From Paeniglutamicibacter psychrophenolicus (lineage in GTDB: Bacteria > Actinomycetota > Actinomycetes > Actinomycetales > Micrococcaceae): a stretch of DNA of 64,000 bases. The DNA is taken from assembly GCF_017876575.1 (NCBI RefSeq), contig NZ_JAGIOE010000001.1:3576443-3640442 (forward strand), read 5' to 3'. How positions within the stretch are numbered: the stretch's first letter is position 1; every line of letters begins with the position of its first letter. Positions 1 through 8,885 of this stretch are shown here, piece by piece. The translations under genes were made by a program, and so were the position numbers. The notes beneath the pieces are model-generated. The model saw only the letters and a program-made list of their open reading frames with translations, was not told the origin of the DNA and ran no database searches.

Positions 1-659
1 GACTTCGCGCTCAAGGCCGGACGCGTCCTTGACCTCTACGCACGCACCTGGAATGGGCAGCCGCTGGGGCCGGATGACTATGTGGTCAGCGCGGATGAGA
101 AATCCCAGCTCCAGGCCCTGCACCGCCGGCACCTGTCCCTGCCGCCCGGACCGGGACGTGCCGAACGCATCGAGTTCGAATACTCCCGCGGCGGGACCCT
201 GGCCTACCTCGCCGCCTATGACGTGCACCGGGCCCGGGTCGCGGGTTCCATCGCCCCGAGCACCGGCATCGCGCCGTTCATGGCGCTGGCCGGCCAAGTC
301 ATGGCCACCGAACCCTATGCCTCGGCCCGCCGGGTGTTCTGGGTGGTGGACAACGGGTCCTCGCACAACCGGGCCCCTCCGTCGCCCGGATGAGCGCGGC
401 GTGGCCGAACGCCACTCTGGTGCACCTGCCGGTGCACGCCTCCTGGCTGAACCAGGTGGAAATCTACTTCTCCATCCTGCAGCGCAAGGCCATCGCCGGC
501 GCCGACTTCCCGGACCTGGACGCCCTGGCCGAACGGATCATGGCATTCCAGGAGCGCTACAACGCGACGGCGGACCCCTTCGACTGGAGATACACCCGGC
601 GCGACCTCAACGACTACCTCCACCGGCTGGCCGCGCACGAACCCGCGTTTGCCGCCTGA
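1..659 (+). pseudogene. IS630-family transposase, frameshifted and 5'-truncated by the window edge
   Basis: Frame 1 is open from the first base and encodes the first two acidic parts of an IS630-type DDE transposase: SADEKSQLQAL (first Asp) and WVVDNGSSHN (second Asp). That frame stops at about 392. The rest of the enzyme continues in frame 3, including LPVHASWLNQVEIYFSILQ (catalytic Glu), down to the stop at 657-659. The two halves join if one G is restored in the GGGCCCC run near 371-377, giving HNRGPSVA, so a single-base deletion is the simplest explanation. The N-terminal helix-turn-helix part lies outside the window. As it stands the gene cannot make a full enzyme unless programmed frameshifting occurs, which is unlikely because IS630 transposases are normally read from one frame. 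Confidence 0.85.
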
Positions 660-690
660 CCCCCGACGAATTTAGGAAAAAGACCACTAG
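1..690 (+). mobile_element. Right end of an IS630-type insertion sequence
   Basis: The transposase remnant is followed by about 30 non-coding bases, then by the stop codon of glnE at 696-698. IS630-family elements target TA dinucleotides, and a CTAG lies at 687-690, so the right border is probably there. The left border is outside the window. I could not verify the terminal inverted repeat because its partner is not visible. Confidence 0.5.
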
Positions 691-695
691 GGCTT

Positions 696-3600
696 TCAGT
701 CCTCGAACCCATAGAAGTAGCGCTCAAAGACCTGCCGTGCCCGCCGGGTGGCCTTGAGGTAATCATCCTCCATCACCGAGGCCTCCCCCGGCGCATAGCC
801 GCACCAACGGGCCACCGCTTCCATGTCACGCCAGGAATTGGGCAGGACATCGCTGACCCGTCCGGTGCAAATCAAACCGGCGCTCCTGATCCTGGTCGCC
901 AGGGACCAGGCATGGTCCAGCAGCGCCACGTCCTCGGCCGGGATGATCCCGGCCTCGGCGATGGCTGCCAGCGCAGGGCGGGTCGAGGTGGTGCGCAGTG
1001 CCGGATGGTCCTTGGCGTGGCTCATCTGCATCAGCTGGACCAGCCATTCGACATCGCTGAGGGAGCCGCGGCCCAGCTTCAGGTGCCGCTCGGGCTCCGC
1101 GCCGCGGGGCAGGCGTTCGGCCTCCACGCGCGCCTTGATCCGACGGATCTCCCGGACCTGCTCCACACCCATCGCCTGCTCGTAGCGCAGGGGCCCGACC
1201 ATTTCCATGAAATCGGCGGCCAGCTCCTCCGAGCCCGCCATGGGCGTGGCCCGCAGCAGCGCCTGCTGCTCCCAGATCTGGGACCAACGCCGGTAGTACT
1301 CCTCGTAGGCCGCCAGGGACCGCACCAGCGGCCCGCTCTTGCCCTCCGGGCGCAGCGCGGCATCGATCTCGAGCCGCGGTTCGGCCTGGATGGCCGGGAC
1401 CATGGGCTTGCCCAGCAGGGAGCCCAGCGCGGTGGCGATGCGCAATGCCTGCTCCTGGGCGGCCTGGGTGTCGGAGCCCGCGAAGGCGCGCTGCACGAAC
1501 ATCACGTCGGCGTCGGAGCAGTAGCCGATCTCGTGCCCGCCCTGCCTGCCCATGGCGACCACCAGGAACTCGCCCAGCTGCGCGGTGGTCTCGAACTCGG
1601 TCCGCTGTGCCACTTCCAGGGCACCGCGCACCGCGGCGCGGTCGTTGTCGGTCAGCGCCTTGCCCACTTCATCCTGGTCGATGACGGCGGCGCCATCGGC
1701 CAGGGCGATGCGCAGGATCTCGCGCCGCCGGATCACCCTGATCAGCCGGATCGCCTGGTCCGGACCGAGATTGCGCTTGAGCTTCGAGGAAATCTCGCCC
1801 CACAGGGCCTCGTAGCCCAGGGGCTGAAGCAGTTTCTTGGACCCCAGCCAGGCGGTCGATTCCGGGGAGACCTCCAAGAGGTCGGTGATGAAGCGGGAGT
1901 TCGACAGCATCTTGCACAATCGCTCGGCCGCCGCGTTGGAGTCCCGCAGCATGCCCAGGTACCAGTGCGATTCGCCCAGGGACTCGCTCAGCCGCCGGAA
2001 CCCCAGCAGCCCCGCATCCGGGTCAACGCCCTCGGCGATCCATCCCAGCAGCACCGGCAGCAGCTGCCGCTGCAGCGCGGCGCGGCGGCGCACTCCCCCG
2101 GTCAGCGCCTCGATGTGGCGCATGGCGGCCTTCGGGTCCACGTAGCCCAGGGCCCGCAGGCGCGACTGCGCGGCCTCCGGCGAGAGCCGCACCTCGTCCG
2201 CGGACAGGTTGGCGGCATTGGACAGCAGCGGGCGGTAGAAGATCCGCTCGTGCAGAAGCCGCACCAGCTTCTTGGTCTCGCCCCAGCGTTCCAGCAGCGC
2301 CGCGGCGGTGGACAGCTCGATGCCCAGGGTGGAGCGCAGCGCCCGGGCCAGCACGCGCTGGCCCGACTCCTTGTGCGGCATCAGGTGGGTCCGACGCAGG
2401 TTCACGAGCTGGATGCGGTGCTCGAGCACGCGCAGGAAACGGTAGGAGCTGTCGAATTTCCTGGCGTCGTCGCGCCCGATGTACCCGGCCAGGGAAAGCG
2501 CGGCGATGGCCCCGGTGGTGGAGCGCACGCGCAGCGTCTCGTCGACCCTGCCATGGACCAGTTGGAGCAGCTGGACGGTGAATTCGACATCCCGCAACCC
2601 GCCGGGGCCCAGCTTGATCTGGTGCGCCAGCTCGGCCGGCTTGATGTTTGCGGTGACCCGCCGGCGCATGCGCTGCACCGACTCGACGAATCCGTCGCGT
2701 TCCGAGGCACCCCAAACCAGCGGGGCGACCATGGCCTCGTAGGCGGCACCCAGCTCGGCGTCCCCGGCGATCGCCCGGGCCTTGAGCAGCGCCTGGAACT
2801 CCCAGGACGCGGCCCAGCGCCCGTAGTAGGCGGCGTGGGATTCCAGGGTCCGGCTCAGGGCGCCGTCCTTGCCCTCCGGGCGCAGGTTGGCATCGACTTC
2901 CCAGAGTCCCGGCTCGGTTCCGGAGGCGTCGATGGCCCGGGAGATTCCGGAGGCCAGTTCCGTGGCCACGGTGTGGGCCAGCTCCTCGTCGAGGCGTTCG
3001 GACGAGTGGACGTAGATGACATCGACGTCCGAGACGTAGTTCAGTTCGTGGGCGCCGCACTTGCCCATGCCGATCACCGCCAGGCGCACATCGGCTACGT
3101 CCTCGACGGAAAAGCGTGCGGCGGCCTCGGCCCTGCTGATGGCCAGGGCCCCCTCGATGGCGGCGGCGGCAAGGTCGGCCAGTTCCCGGCCGACCTCCGG
3201 CATCGCCTCGAGCGCATCGGCGGCACCGAGGTCGCGGTGGACCAGGGAAAGCAGCGCCCTGCGGTAGGCCACGCGCAGCACCCGGTAGCCCTCTTCGCCC
3301 GACACCCCTGCCACCGGCGGGATCGCGGAGGCCGGATCGGCGCCCACGGCGCGCAGCAACTGGGCACGCAGTTCCATCGCTTCGCGGCCCGCCATGCGTT
3401 CGGGGGCCGGGGTCCGAAAGACCTCCAGGCACCCGGGTTCGCGGATCATGAAGTTCGCCATCGCCCCGGAGGCGCCCAGCAGGCGCAGGAACCCCGGGGC
3501 GGTGCGCGGGTCGGCGACCAGTTCCAGCGCCGCAGGAGCATGCGGAACCAGGCGGATCAGCGACAGCAGCGCCTGGTCCGGGTCGGCGGCGTGGGCCAGG

Positions 3601-3716
3601 TGCCCCACGAGCGCCGCGTGGTCGACGCCCGCCAGTTCCTTGTCGCCCAGAAAACGCTTGGCCCGCTCCAGGTCGTCGAACCCGGCGGAAATCAACTGCC
3701 GCGTGGAGATCTGCAC
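696..3716 (-). CDS. glnE: Bifunctional glutamine synthetase adenylyltransferase/adenylyl-removing enzyme
   Basis: A 1006-aa protein, about the usual GlnE length. It has the two duplicated nucleotidyltransferase halves: GMGKCGAHELNYVSDVDV in the N-terminal half and AMGRQGGHEIGYCSDADV in the C-terminal half, each with the DxD metal-binding pair. The family adds AMP to, and removes it from, a tyrosine of glutamine synthetase according to nitrogen status. The start is GTG at 3714-3716, preceded by a GGGGGAG ribosome binding site. It lies 21 bases after glnA2 on the same strand and is probably cotranscribed with it. The neighbouring GlnA2 lacks the target tyrosine, so the substrate is presumably another GlnA encoded elsewhere. 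An IS630 remnant ends a few bases beyond the stop codon. Confidence 0.96.
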   Translation of the reverse strand: MQISTRQLISAGFDDLERAKRFLGDKELAGVDHAALVGHLAHAADPDQALLSLIRLVPHAPAALELVADPRTAPGFLRLLGASGAMANFMIREPGCLEVFRTPAPERMAGREAMELRAQLLRAVGADPASAIPPVAGVSGEEGYRVLRVAYRRALLSLVHRDLGAADALEAMPEVGRELADLAAAAIEGALAISRAEAAARFSVEDVADVRLAVIGMGKCGAHELNYVSDVDVIYVHSSERLDEELAHTVATELASGISRAIDASGTEPGLWEVDANLRPEGKDGALSRTLESHAAYYGRWAASWEFQALLKARAIAGDAELGAAYEAMVAPLVWGASERDGFVESVQRMRRRVTANIKPAELAHQIKLGPGGLRDVEFTVQLLQLVHGRVDETLRVRSTTGAIAALSLAGYIGRDDARKFDSSYRFLRVLEHRIQLVNLRRTHLMPHKESGQRVLARALRSTLGIELSTAAALLERWGETKKLVRLLHERIFYRPLLSNAANLSADEVRLSPEAAQSRLRALGYVDPKAAMRHIEALTGGVRRRAALQRQLLPVLLGWIAEGVDPDAGLLGFRRLSESLGESHWYLGMLRDSNAAAERLCKMLSNSRFITDLLEVSPESTAWLGSKKLLQPLGYEALWGEISSKLKRNLGPDQAIRLIRVIRRREILRIALADGAAVIDQDEVGKALTDNDRAAVRGALEVAQRTEFETTAQLGEFLVVAMGRQGGHEIGYCSDADVMFVQRAFAGSDTQAAQEQALRIATALGSLLGKPMVPAIQAEPRLEIDAALRPEGKSGPLVRSLAAYEEYYRRWSQIWEQQALLRATPMAGSEELAADFMEMVGPLRYEQAMGVEQVREIRRIKARVEAERLPRGAEPERHLKLGRGSLSDVEWLVQLMQMSHAKDHPALRTTSTRPALAAIAEAGIIPAEDVALLDHAWSLATRIRSAGLICTGRVSDVLPNSWRDMEAVARWCGYAPGEASVMEDDYLKATRRARQVFERYFYGFED

Positions 3717-3737
3717 GAAATTCGCTCCCCCGTCGAC

Positions 3738-5078
3738 CTAGAGGATCCCCAGGTAGCGGCGCAGCTCGAACGGGCTGACGTTCTGCCGGTAGGCCTCCCA
3801 CTCGTCACGCTTGTTGCGCAGGAACGAGGTGAAGACCTGTTCGCCCAGGATCTCGGCGACCAGTTCGGATTCCTCCATGGCGCGGATCGCGTCGTGCAGG
3901 GAGCCGGGCAGCGGGTCGTGCCCGGAGGCGCGGCGTTCGGCGCTGCTCAGACCCCAGACGTCCTCCTCGGCCTGCGGCTCGAGCTCGTAGCCTTCCTGGA
4001 TGCCCTTCAGCCCGGCACCCAGCAGGCAGGCGTAGGCCAGGTAGGGGTTGGTGGCCGAGTCGATGCCGCGGTACTCCACGCGGGCGCTCTGGCCCTTGCC
4101 GGGCTTGTACAGCGGCACGCGGACCAGGGCCGAGCGGTTGTTGTGCCCCCAGGACCTGTGGCTCGGGGCCTCCCCGCCGCCCCAGAGGCGCTTGTAGGAG
4201 TTCACGAACTGGTTGGTCACGGCCGTGAATTCCGGGGCGTGGTGCAGGATCCCGGCAATGAACTGGCGCGCCGTGTCAGAGAGCTGGAATTCCCGCCCGG
4301 CCTCGAAGAACGCATTGGTGTCGCCCTCGAAGAGGGAGAAGTGGGTGTGCATGCCCGAACCCGGCTCGTCCGAGAACGGCTTGGGCATGAACGTGGCGTA
4401 GATGCCCTGCTGGATCGCGACTTCCTTGATCACGGTGCGGAAGGTCATCACGTTGTCGGCGGTTTGCAGTGCATCGGCGTAGCGCAGGTCGATCTCGTTC
4501 TGCCCCGGGCCATTCTCGTGGTGGCTGAACTCCACGGAGATTCCCACGGCCTCGAGCATCGTGACCGCGGTGCGGCGGAAGTCCTGCGCGACGCCTCCGG
4601 TGACGTGGTCGAAGTATCCGCCCCGGTCAACGGGAACCGGGTAGCCGTCGGGGCCCAGCTCGGCGGAGCGTAACAAATAGAATTCGATTTCCGGGTGCGT
4701 GTAGCAGGTGAAGCCCATCTCGGAGGCAACTGCCAGCTGGCGCTTGAGCACGTGGCGGGGGTCGGCGGCAGCCGGCAGCCCGTCGGGGGTCAGGATGTCA
4801 CAGAACATCCGTGAGGTCGGTTCGACCTCGCCGCGCCACGGCAGGATCTGGAAGGTGGAGGGGTCCGGCTGCAGCAGCATGTCCGATTCGTAGATGCGCG
4901 ACAATCCCTCGATGGAGGAGCCGTCGAATCCCAGGCCCTCCTCGAAGGCGCCCTCGACCTCGGCGGGGGCCAGGGCCACGGATTTCATGGAACCAACCAC
5001 GTCCGTGAACCACAGGCGCACAAAACGCACGTCTCGTTCTTCAATGGTTCTAAGGACGAATTCCTGCTGGCGATCCAC
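3738..5078 (-). CDS. glnA2: Glutamine synthetase type I, GlnA2-like
   Basis: Makes glutamine from glutamate, ammonia and ATP as a cytoplasmic dodecamer. Type I signatures are present: GFDGSSIEG, HENGPGQNEIDLRY, KPFSDEPGSGMHTH, the ATP-binding NSYKRLWGGGEAPSH and RVEYRGIDSATNPYLAY. I chose the GTG at 5076-5078, which follows an AAGGAA site and gives 446 aa, the length of mycobacterial GlnA2. Reading further upstream to an ATG at 5177 would add 33 residues unlike the family. At the position of the adenylylation tyrosine (E. coli NLYDLP) the protein has DVWGLS, with Trp at residue 375. GlnE therefore should not be able to modify it, although the genes are adjacent. Confidence 0.95.
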   Translation of the reverse strand: MDRQQEFVLRTIEERDVRFVRLWFTDVVGSMKSVALAPAEVEGAFEEGLGFDGSSIEGLSRIYESDMLLQPDPSTFQILPWRGEVEPTSRMFCDILTPDGLPAAADPRHVLKRQLAVASEMGFTCYTHPEIEFYLLRSAELGPDGYPVPVDRGGYFDHVTGGVAQDFRRTAVTMLEAVGISVEFSHHENGPGQNEIDLRYADALQTADNVMTFRTVIKEVAIQQGIYATFMPKPFSDEPGSGMHTHFSLFEGDTNAFFEAGREFQLSDTARQFIAGILHHAPEFTAVTNQFVNSYKRLWGGGEAPSHRSWGHNNRSALVRVPLYKPGKGQSARVEYRGIDSATNPYLAYACLLGAGLKGIQEGYELEPQAEEDVWGLSSAERRASGHDPLPGSLHDAIRAMEESELVAEILGEQVFTSFLRNKRDEWEAYRQNVSPFELRRYLGIL

Positions 5079-5202
5079 GGCGGGTTCCTTCCACAAGGGG
5101 TTCTTTGGCGGCGGTTCCCGCCCCCACTGACTCACTTTATACGTTTTTGGGTTCATGACACGGAACGACCGCTTCACCTAGATGTGCATTAGTCTCTTGC
5201 CC

Positions 5203-6057
5203 ATGAGTGCTCATCCTTCCACACCAGCAAGTCCGGCCTCCCCAGGCACCGCATCCGCCGCCCGCATCCGGCTGCACCACCTGCAATCGGCCAAGGACCA
5301 GGGTGCGAAGTTCGCGATGCTGACCGCCTACGACACCATGATGGCTTCCATCTTCGATTCCGCCGGCATCGAGGTGCTGCTGGTGGGTGATTCTGCGGCA
5401 AACACCGTGATGGGATACTCCTCCACGCTGCCGATCACCCTTGATGACATGGTCGTCTTCGCCAAGTCGGTGGTTTCCGGGGCCAAGCGCGCACTGGTGG
5501 TGTGCGACCTTCCCTTCGGTTCCTACGAGGTGTCGCCCGAACAAGCCGTGGCCTCGGCGGTGAAGCTGATGAAGGAGGGCGGGGTGCAGGCGGTCAAGCT
5601 CGAGGGCGGGGAGTACTTTGTCCCGCATGTGCGGGCGCTGGTCGCCGCCGGCGTGCCGGTGATGGCGCACATCGGCTTCACCCCGCAGTCCGAACATGCC
5701 CTGGGCGGCTACCGGGTGCAGGGCCGCGGCGATGCGGCCGACGCAATGGTTGCCGATGCCCAGGCACTGGAGGCCGCCGGCGCGTTTGCCGTGCTGATGG
5801 AAATGGTTCCCACCGAAACCGCAGCCCGGGTCGATGCCTCCCTGCACGTTCCCACCGTGGGCATCGGTGCCGGCGGCGCCACCACCGGGCAGGTGCTGGT
5901 GTGGCAGGACATGCTCGGGCTCGGCGCGGGCAAGGGTGCCCGCTTCGTGAAGAAGTACGCGGACCTGCGCTCGGTGGTGGCCGGTGCCGCCGCCGCGTAC
6001 CACGACGAGGTCCTTGGCGGCGTCTTCCCGGGCCCGGAACACGAGTTCGGGCAGTAG
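5203..6057 (+). CDS. panB: 3-methyl-2-oxobutanoate hydroxymethyltransferase
   Basis: First step of pantothenate (coenzyme A) synthesis: transfers a hydroxymethyl group from 5,10-methylene-THF to alpha-ketoisovalerate. The TIM-barrel family signatures are visible: MLTAYDTMMASIFDSAGI, LLVGDSAANTVMGY with its metal-binding Asp, AVKLEGG, and the C-terminal GIGAGGATTGQVLVWQD. I prefer the ATG at 5203 (284 aa); an in-frame ATG at 5182 adds seven residues. Neither has a strong Shine-Dalgarno site. It is divergent from glnA2 and stands alone, with no panC or panD nearby. Confidence 0.95.
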   Translation: MSAHPSTPASPASPGTASAARIRLHHLQSAKDQGAKFAMLTAYDTMMASIFDSAGIEVLLVGDSAANTVMGYSSTLPITLDDMVVFAKSVVSGAKRALVVCDLPFGSYEVSPEQAVASAVKLMKEGGVQAVKLEGGEYFVPHVRALVAAGVPVMAHIGFTPQSEHALGGYRVQGRGDAADAMVADAQALEAAGAFAVLMEMVPTETAARVDASLHVPTVGIGAGGATTGQVLVWQDMLGLGAGKGARFVKKYADLRSVVAGAAAAYHDEVLGGVFPGPEHEFGQ

Positions 6058-6081
6058 CGGGCCCTCGCCCGCTCCCTTCCC

Positions 6082-6276
6082 TTAGTCCTCGTCTTCCTCG
6101 TCCGCCTCGTCCCACTGTTCGTTGCGTTCGCGCACCTTGCTCATGGCAAGTTCGGCCTCGGCCCGCGACCTGTAGGGGCCCAGGAGCTTTGACCAATCCG
6201 CCTGCGGACCGGACTCCACCTGGCCGGTGGTGATGTTGAACCAGAATTCGCCCTCGCCGGGCAATGCTCCACTCAT
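6082..6276 (-). CDS. Small acidic SPOR-like protein
   Basis: A 64-aa protein with WFNITTGQVESGPQADWSKL followed by GPYRSRAEAELAMSKVRERN and an acidic tail (DEADEEDED). Short proteins of this pattern in Arthrobacter relatives are annotated as SPOR-domain proteins; I base that on memory of the pattern, and the function is unknown. The start at 6276 follows an AAAGGTGG site; an in-frame start at 6297 would add seven residues. No signal peptide or membrane segment is visible, so it is probably cytoplasmic, which is unusual for a true peptidoglycan-binding SPOR domain. It lies between the convergent panB and the divergent map. Confidence 0.75.
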   Translation of the reverse strand: MSGALPGEGEFWFNITTGQVESGPQADWSKLLGPYRSRAEAELAMSKVRERNEQWDEADEEDED

Positions 6277-6398
6277 CGGGACTGACCCACCTTTCATTCC
6301 TGCACCGTGACTCGGTATGCCCCCACCCTACCGCCGGGAGGCCGCGGGATGCCTTGCGAAACGGGAATGCCCCGTGGCTTGGGGTCCCGTCACACCGC

Positions 6399-6412
6399 TA
6401 GAATGGAAACCA
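6399..6412 (+). promoter_or_regulatory. -10 box for a leaderless map transcript
   Basis: TAGAAT at 6399-6404 is followed by seven bases and then the ATG at 6412. That spacing puts the transcription start at or next to the start codon, and no Shine-Dalgarno sequence precedes it. No clear -35 box was seen. Confidence 0.5.
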
Positions 6413-7287
6413 TGCCTTTAGCTTCAACCGCGCCCATTGGTTCCCTGGTTCCAGGGACCCCCACTCCGCAACGAACCGTCCCCGCCTCGATCCCCCGCCC
6501 CGAGTATGTCGGGCGCCCCGCACCGCGCAAGTCCGATGCCCCGGAGGTCCGCTCCCCCGAGATCATCGCGAAGATGCGCGTGGCCTCGAAGATCGCGGCC
6601 CAGGCACTGGCGGAGGTCGGCCGTGCCGTCGTCCCGGGTGTCACCACCGACGAGCTTGACAAGATCGGGCACGAGTTCCTGCTGGACCACAAGGCCTACC
6701 CCTCGACCCTGGGCTACCGCGGCTTCAGCAAGTCGCTGTGCGCCTCGATCAACGAGGTCATCTGCCACGGCATCCCCGACACCACCGTGGTGCAGGACGG
6801 GGACATCGTGAACATCGACATCACCGCGTTCATCGGCGGGGTCCACGGCGACACCAACGCCACCTTCCTGGCCGGGGACGTGGACGAGGAATCCCGGCTG
6901 CTGGTCGAGCGGACCGAGGAATCCCTGCGCCGGGCCATCAAGTCGGTCATGCCGGGCCGGGAGATCAACGTCATCGGCCGCACCATCTCCGCCTACGCAA
7001 AACGCTTCGGCTATGGCGTGGTGCGGGACTTCACCGGTCACGGCGTGGCAGAATCCTTCCATACCGGCTTGATCATCCCGCACTACGATGCCGCACCGGC
7101 CTACAGCCAGCTCATCGAAGAGGGCATGACGTTCACCATCGAACCCATGCTCACCCTGGGCACCATCGAGTGGGACATGTGGGACGACGGCTGGACCGCC
7201 ACCACCAAGGACCGCAAGCGGACCGCACAATTTGAACACACCTTGCTCGTCAACGAGGACGGCGCCGAGATCCTGACCCTGCCCTAG
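6412..7287 (+). CDS. map: Type I methionine aminopeptidase
   Basis: Removes the initiator methionine from new proteins in the cytoplasm, using two metal ions. The ligand motifs are visible: [25 protein letters not shown] (two Asp), [12 protein letters not shown] (His) and TFTIEPML (Glu), with a final Glu in the C-terminal FEHTLLV segment. The 291-aa product has an N-terminal proline-rich extension (residues about 1-45, RPEYVGRP) typical of the longer actinobacterial MetAP. I chose the ATG at 6412; an in-frame ATG at 6403 lies inside the probable -10 box, so the shorter form is favoured. Confidence 0.95.
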   Translation: MPLASTAPIGSLVPGTPTPQRTVPASIPRPEYVGRPAPRKSDAPEVRSPEIIAKMRVASKIAAQALAEVGRAVVPGVTTDELDKIGHEFLLDHKAYPSTLGYRGFSKSLCASINEVICHGIPDTTVVQDGDIVNIDITAFIGGVHGDTNATFLAGDVDEESRLLVERTEESLRRAIKSVMPGREINVIGRTISAYAKRFGYGVVRDFTGHGVAESFHTGLIIPHYDAAPAYSQLIEEGMTFTIEPMLTLGTIEWDMWDDGWTATTKDRKRTAQFEHTLLVNEDGAEILTLP

Positions 7288-7341
7288 CGCAGGGCACCAC
7301 CCGCCCCGTCAAGTACCCGTTCGAGAAGGAATCCCAACCGC

Positions 7342-8124
7342 ATGACACATAGCGCATCCACCCCGACTCCCCTGGCCATCGGCATCGATATCGGCGGCAC
7401 CGGCATCAAGGGCGGCATCGTCGACCTCTCGATCGGGAAGCTGATCGGCGAACGCGTCCGCATCGACACCCCGCAGCCGGCGACCCCGGCCGCGGTGGCC
7501 GAGGTCGTGGCCAAGATCGTGGCCGAGCTCGATGCCCGCGGGGACGCCCCCGGCGCGGGGACCCCGGTGGGGGTCACCTTCCCGGCGATCATCCACCGCG
7601 GAGTGGCACGCTCGGCGGCCAACGTGGACAAGTCGTGGATCGGCACGGACGTCGATGCGTTGTTCACCGGGCAGCTGGGGCGCCCGGTCCATGTCATGAA
7701 CGACGCCGACGCCGCGGGACTGGCCGAGGTGCACTTCGGTGCGGGCGTCGGTGTCGACGGGACGGTGCTGGTCATCACCCTGGGCACGGGCATCGGCTCG
7801 GCCCTGATCCACAACGGCGTGCTGGTTCCCAACTTGGAGCTCGGCCACCTGGAAATCGACTCGGCCATCGCCGAGGCCCGCGCCTCCGCGTCGGCCCGCG
7901 AACGCGACGACCTGTCCTGGGACGAGTACGCGGTGCGCCTGCAGCGGTTCTTCTCCCACGTGGAGTTCCTCTTCTCCCCAACCCTGTTCATCATTGGCGG
8001 CGGCATCTCCAAGCGCGCCGACGACTACCTGCCGCAGCTTTCTATCGCCACCCCGATCACCACGGCGAAGTCCAAGAACAACGCCGGCATCGTCGGCGCG
8101 GCACTGCAGTCGGCGCTTTCCTAG
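7342..8124 (+). CDS. ppgK: Polyphosphate glucokinase
   Basis: Phosphorylates glucose to glucose-6-phosphate using polyphosphate, and usually also ATP; the enzyme is characteristic of actinobacteria. The 260-aa ROK-family protein starts with the phosphate-binding [16 protein letters not shown], carries [11 protein letters not shown] with the catalytic Asp, [13 protein letters not shown], and [10 protein letters not shown] where ROK members of this branch place the glucose-contacting Glu/His. The ATG follows a GAGAAGGAAT site at good spacing. It lies 54 bases after map on the same strand and is closed by the hairpin at 8144-8209. Confidence 0.94.
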   Translation: MTHSASTPTPLAIGIDIGGTGIKGGIVDLSIGKLIGERVRIDTPQPATPAAVAEVVAKIVAELDARGDAPGAGTPVGVTFPAIIHRGVARSAANVDKSWIGTDVDALFTGQLGRPVHVMNDADAAGLAEVHFGAGVGVDGTVLVITLGTGIGSALIHNGVLVPNLELGHLEIDSAIAEARASASARERDDLSWDEYAVRLQRFFSHVEFLFSPTLFIIGGGISKRADDYLPQLSIATPITTAKSKNNAGIVGAALQSALS

Positions 8125-8143
8125 ACCTTACGGGCACAAAAAC

Positions 8144-8209
8144 AACGGCGGGCCGCCTGCCATCCCCAATCACGTTTCGGTGAAGGGAATGGCCGGGCGG
8201 CCCGCCGTT
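8144..8209. terminator. Two-way terminator hairpin between ppgK and nrdR
   Basis: AACGGCGGGCCGCC at 8144-8157 pairs exactly with 8196-8209. The stem continues inward, with mismatches, through GCCAT/ATGGC and CCC/GGG. It sits between the convergent ends of ppgK and nrdR and ends in GTTT on the + strand, so it can serve both genes. Confidence 0.75.
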
Positions 8210-8246
8210 TGCGGTTGATGCCACGGGCCCCTGCGGGCGTTCCGGC

Positions 8247-8735
8247 CTAGCGGGCGCCCAGCGGGCGCTGGTGCCCCACCGGCCGGGTCTCGCGTTCGGC
8301 CCGCAGCTTGGCGATGGCCAGCTCGAAGTCCTCGAGCGACTTGAAGTCCTGGTACACGCTGGCAAAGCGCAGGTAGGCCACCTCGTCGAGGCGCTGCAGC
8401 GGGGCAAGGATCGCCAGCCCGACCTCGCGGGCGTTGATTTCCGCCGCTCCGCTGGAGCGCACCGCTTCCTCGACTTCCTGGGCCAGCACGGCCAGGTCGT
8501 CGTCCGTGACGGGCCGGCCCTGGCAGGCCTTGCGCACGCCGTTGATGACCTTCGCGCGGCTGAATGGCTCGGCCACCCCGGAACGCTTGAGCACATTCAG
8601 GCTGGTGGTCTCGGCGGTGCTGAACCGGCGTCCGCAGGCGGCGCACTGCCGGCGACGGCGGATCGCGGTGCCGTCATCGGTCAACCGGCTGTCCACGACG
8701 CGCGAATCGGTGTGCCTGCAATAGGGACAGTACAT
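8247..8735 (-). CDS. nrdR: Transcriptional repressor NrdR
   Basis: ATP/dATP-sensing repressor of ribonucleotide reductase genes. It begins with the zinc ribbon, with Cys3 and Cys6 in CPYC and Cys31 and Cys34 in CAAC, followed by the ATP-cone domain ([22 protein letters not shown] and onward). The 162-aa length from the ATG at 8735 is about normal and starts exactly at the conserved MYCPYC; a GAGGAAGGGG site precedes it. An upstream start at 8768 would only add a basic stretch. The 150-bp region upstream holds several palindromes, one resembling an NrdR box, so autoregulation is plausible. Confidence 0.95.
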   Translation of the reverse strand: MYCPYCRHTDSRVVDSRLTDDGTAIRRRRQCAACGRRFSTAETTSLNVLKRSGVAEPFSRAKVINGVRKACQGRPVTDDDLAVLAQEVEEAVRSSGAAEINAREVGLAILAPLQRLDEVAYLRFASVYQDFKSLEDFELAIAKLRAERETRPVGHQRPLGAR

Positions 8736-8760
8736 GGCACCCCTTCCTCGGGTCTTTTTG

Positions 8761-8780
8761 CCGGGCACATACGTGCCCGG
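8761..8780. repeat. Hairpin in the nrdR leader
   Basis: CCGGGCAC and GTGCCCGG form a perfect 8-bp stem around ATAC, 26 bases upstream of the nrdR start codon. The T5 run on the + strand at 8756-8760 lies before the stem, so it is not a classic terminator for nrdR. It may be a leader hairpin or, if read on the minus strand, part of the hisD-nrdR junction. Confidence 0.6.
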
Positions 8781-8791
8781 GATCAGTTTAG

Positions 8792-8839
8792 GGCCATATA
8801 TAGCCTAATCACAACAATGTGATTACCACATGTTGTGGT
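8792..8839. promoter_or_regulatory. Cluster of palindromes, candidate operators, upstream of nrdR
   Basis: Three adjacent inverted repeats lie here. GGCCATATATAGCC (about 8792-8805) is near-palindromic with an ATATAT core, as in the NrdR-box consensus, and includes a possible -10 for nrdR. AATCACAACAATGTGATT (8807-8824) has perfect 7-bp arms. ACCACATGTTGTGGT (8825-8839) has perfect 6-bp arms. The last two share the CACAACA/TGTTGTG core and look like two versions of one operator placed end to end. The regulator is unknown; NrdR is the first candidate. Confidence 0.55.
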
Positions 8840-8885
8840 TGTACTCACAATCTGGCACCATGGCCGCCGGCTTGACCCGGTCGCC

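Noticed and set aside
912-4673. A 1253-codon open frame on the + strand
   Set aside because: It is antisense to glnE and glnA2, which have full family motifs. Long antisense frames are expected at this GC content, and its product is a biased Gly/Gln/His/Pro/Arg-rich sequence.
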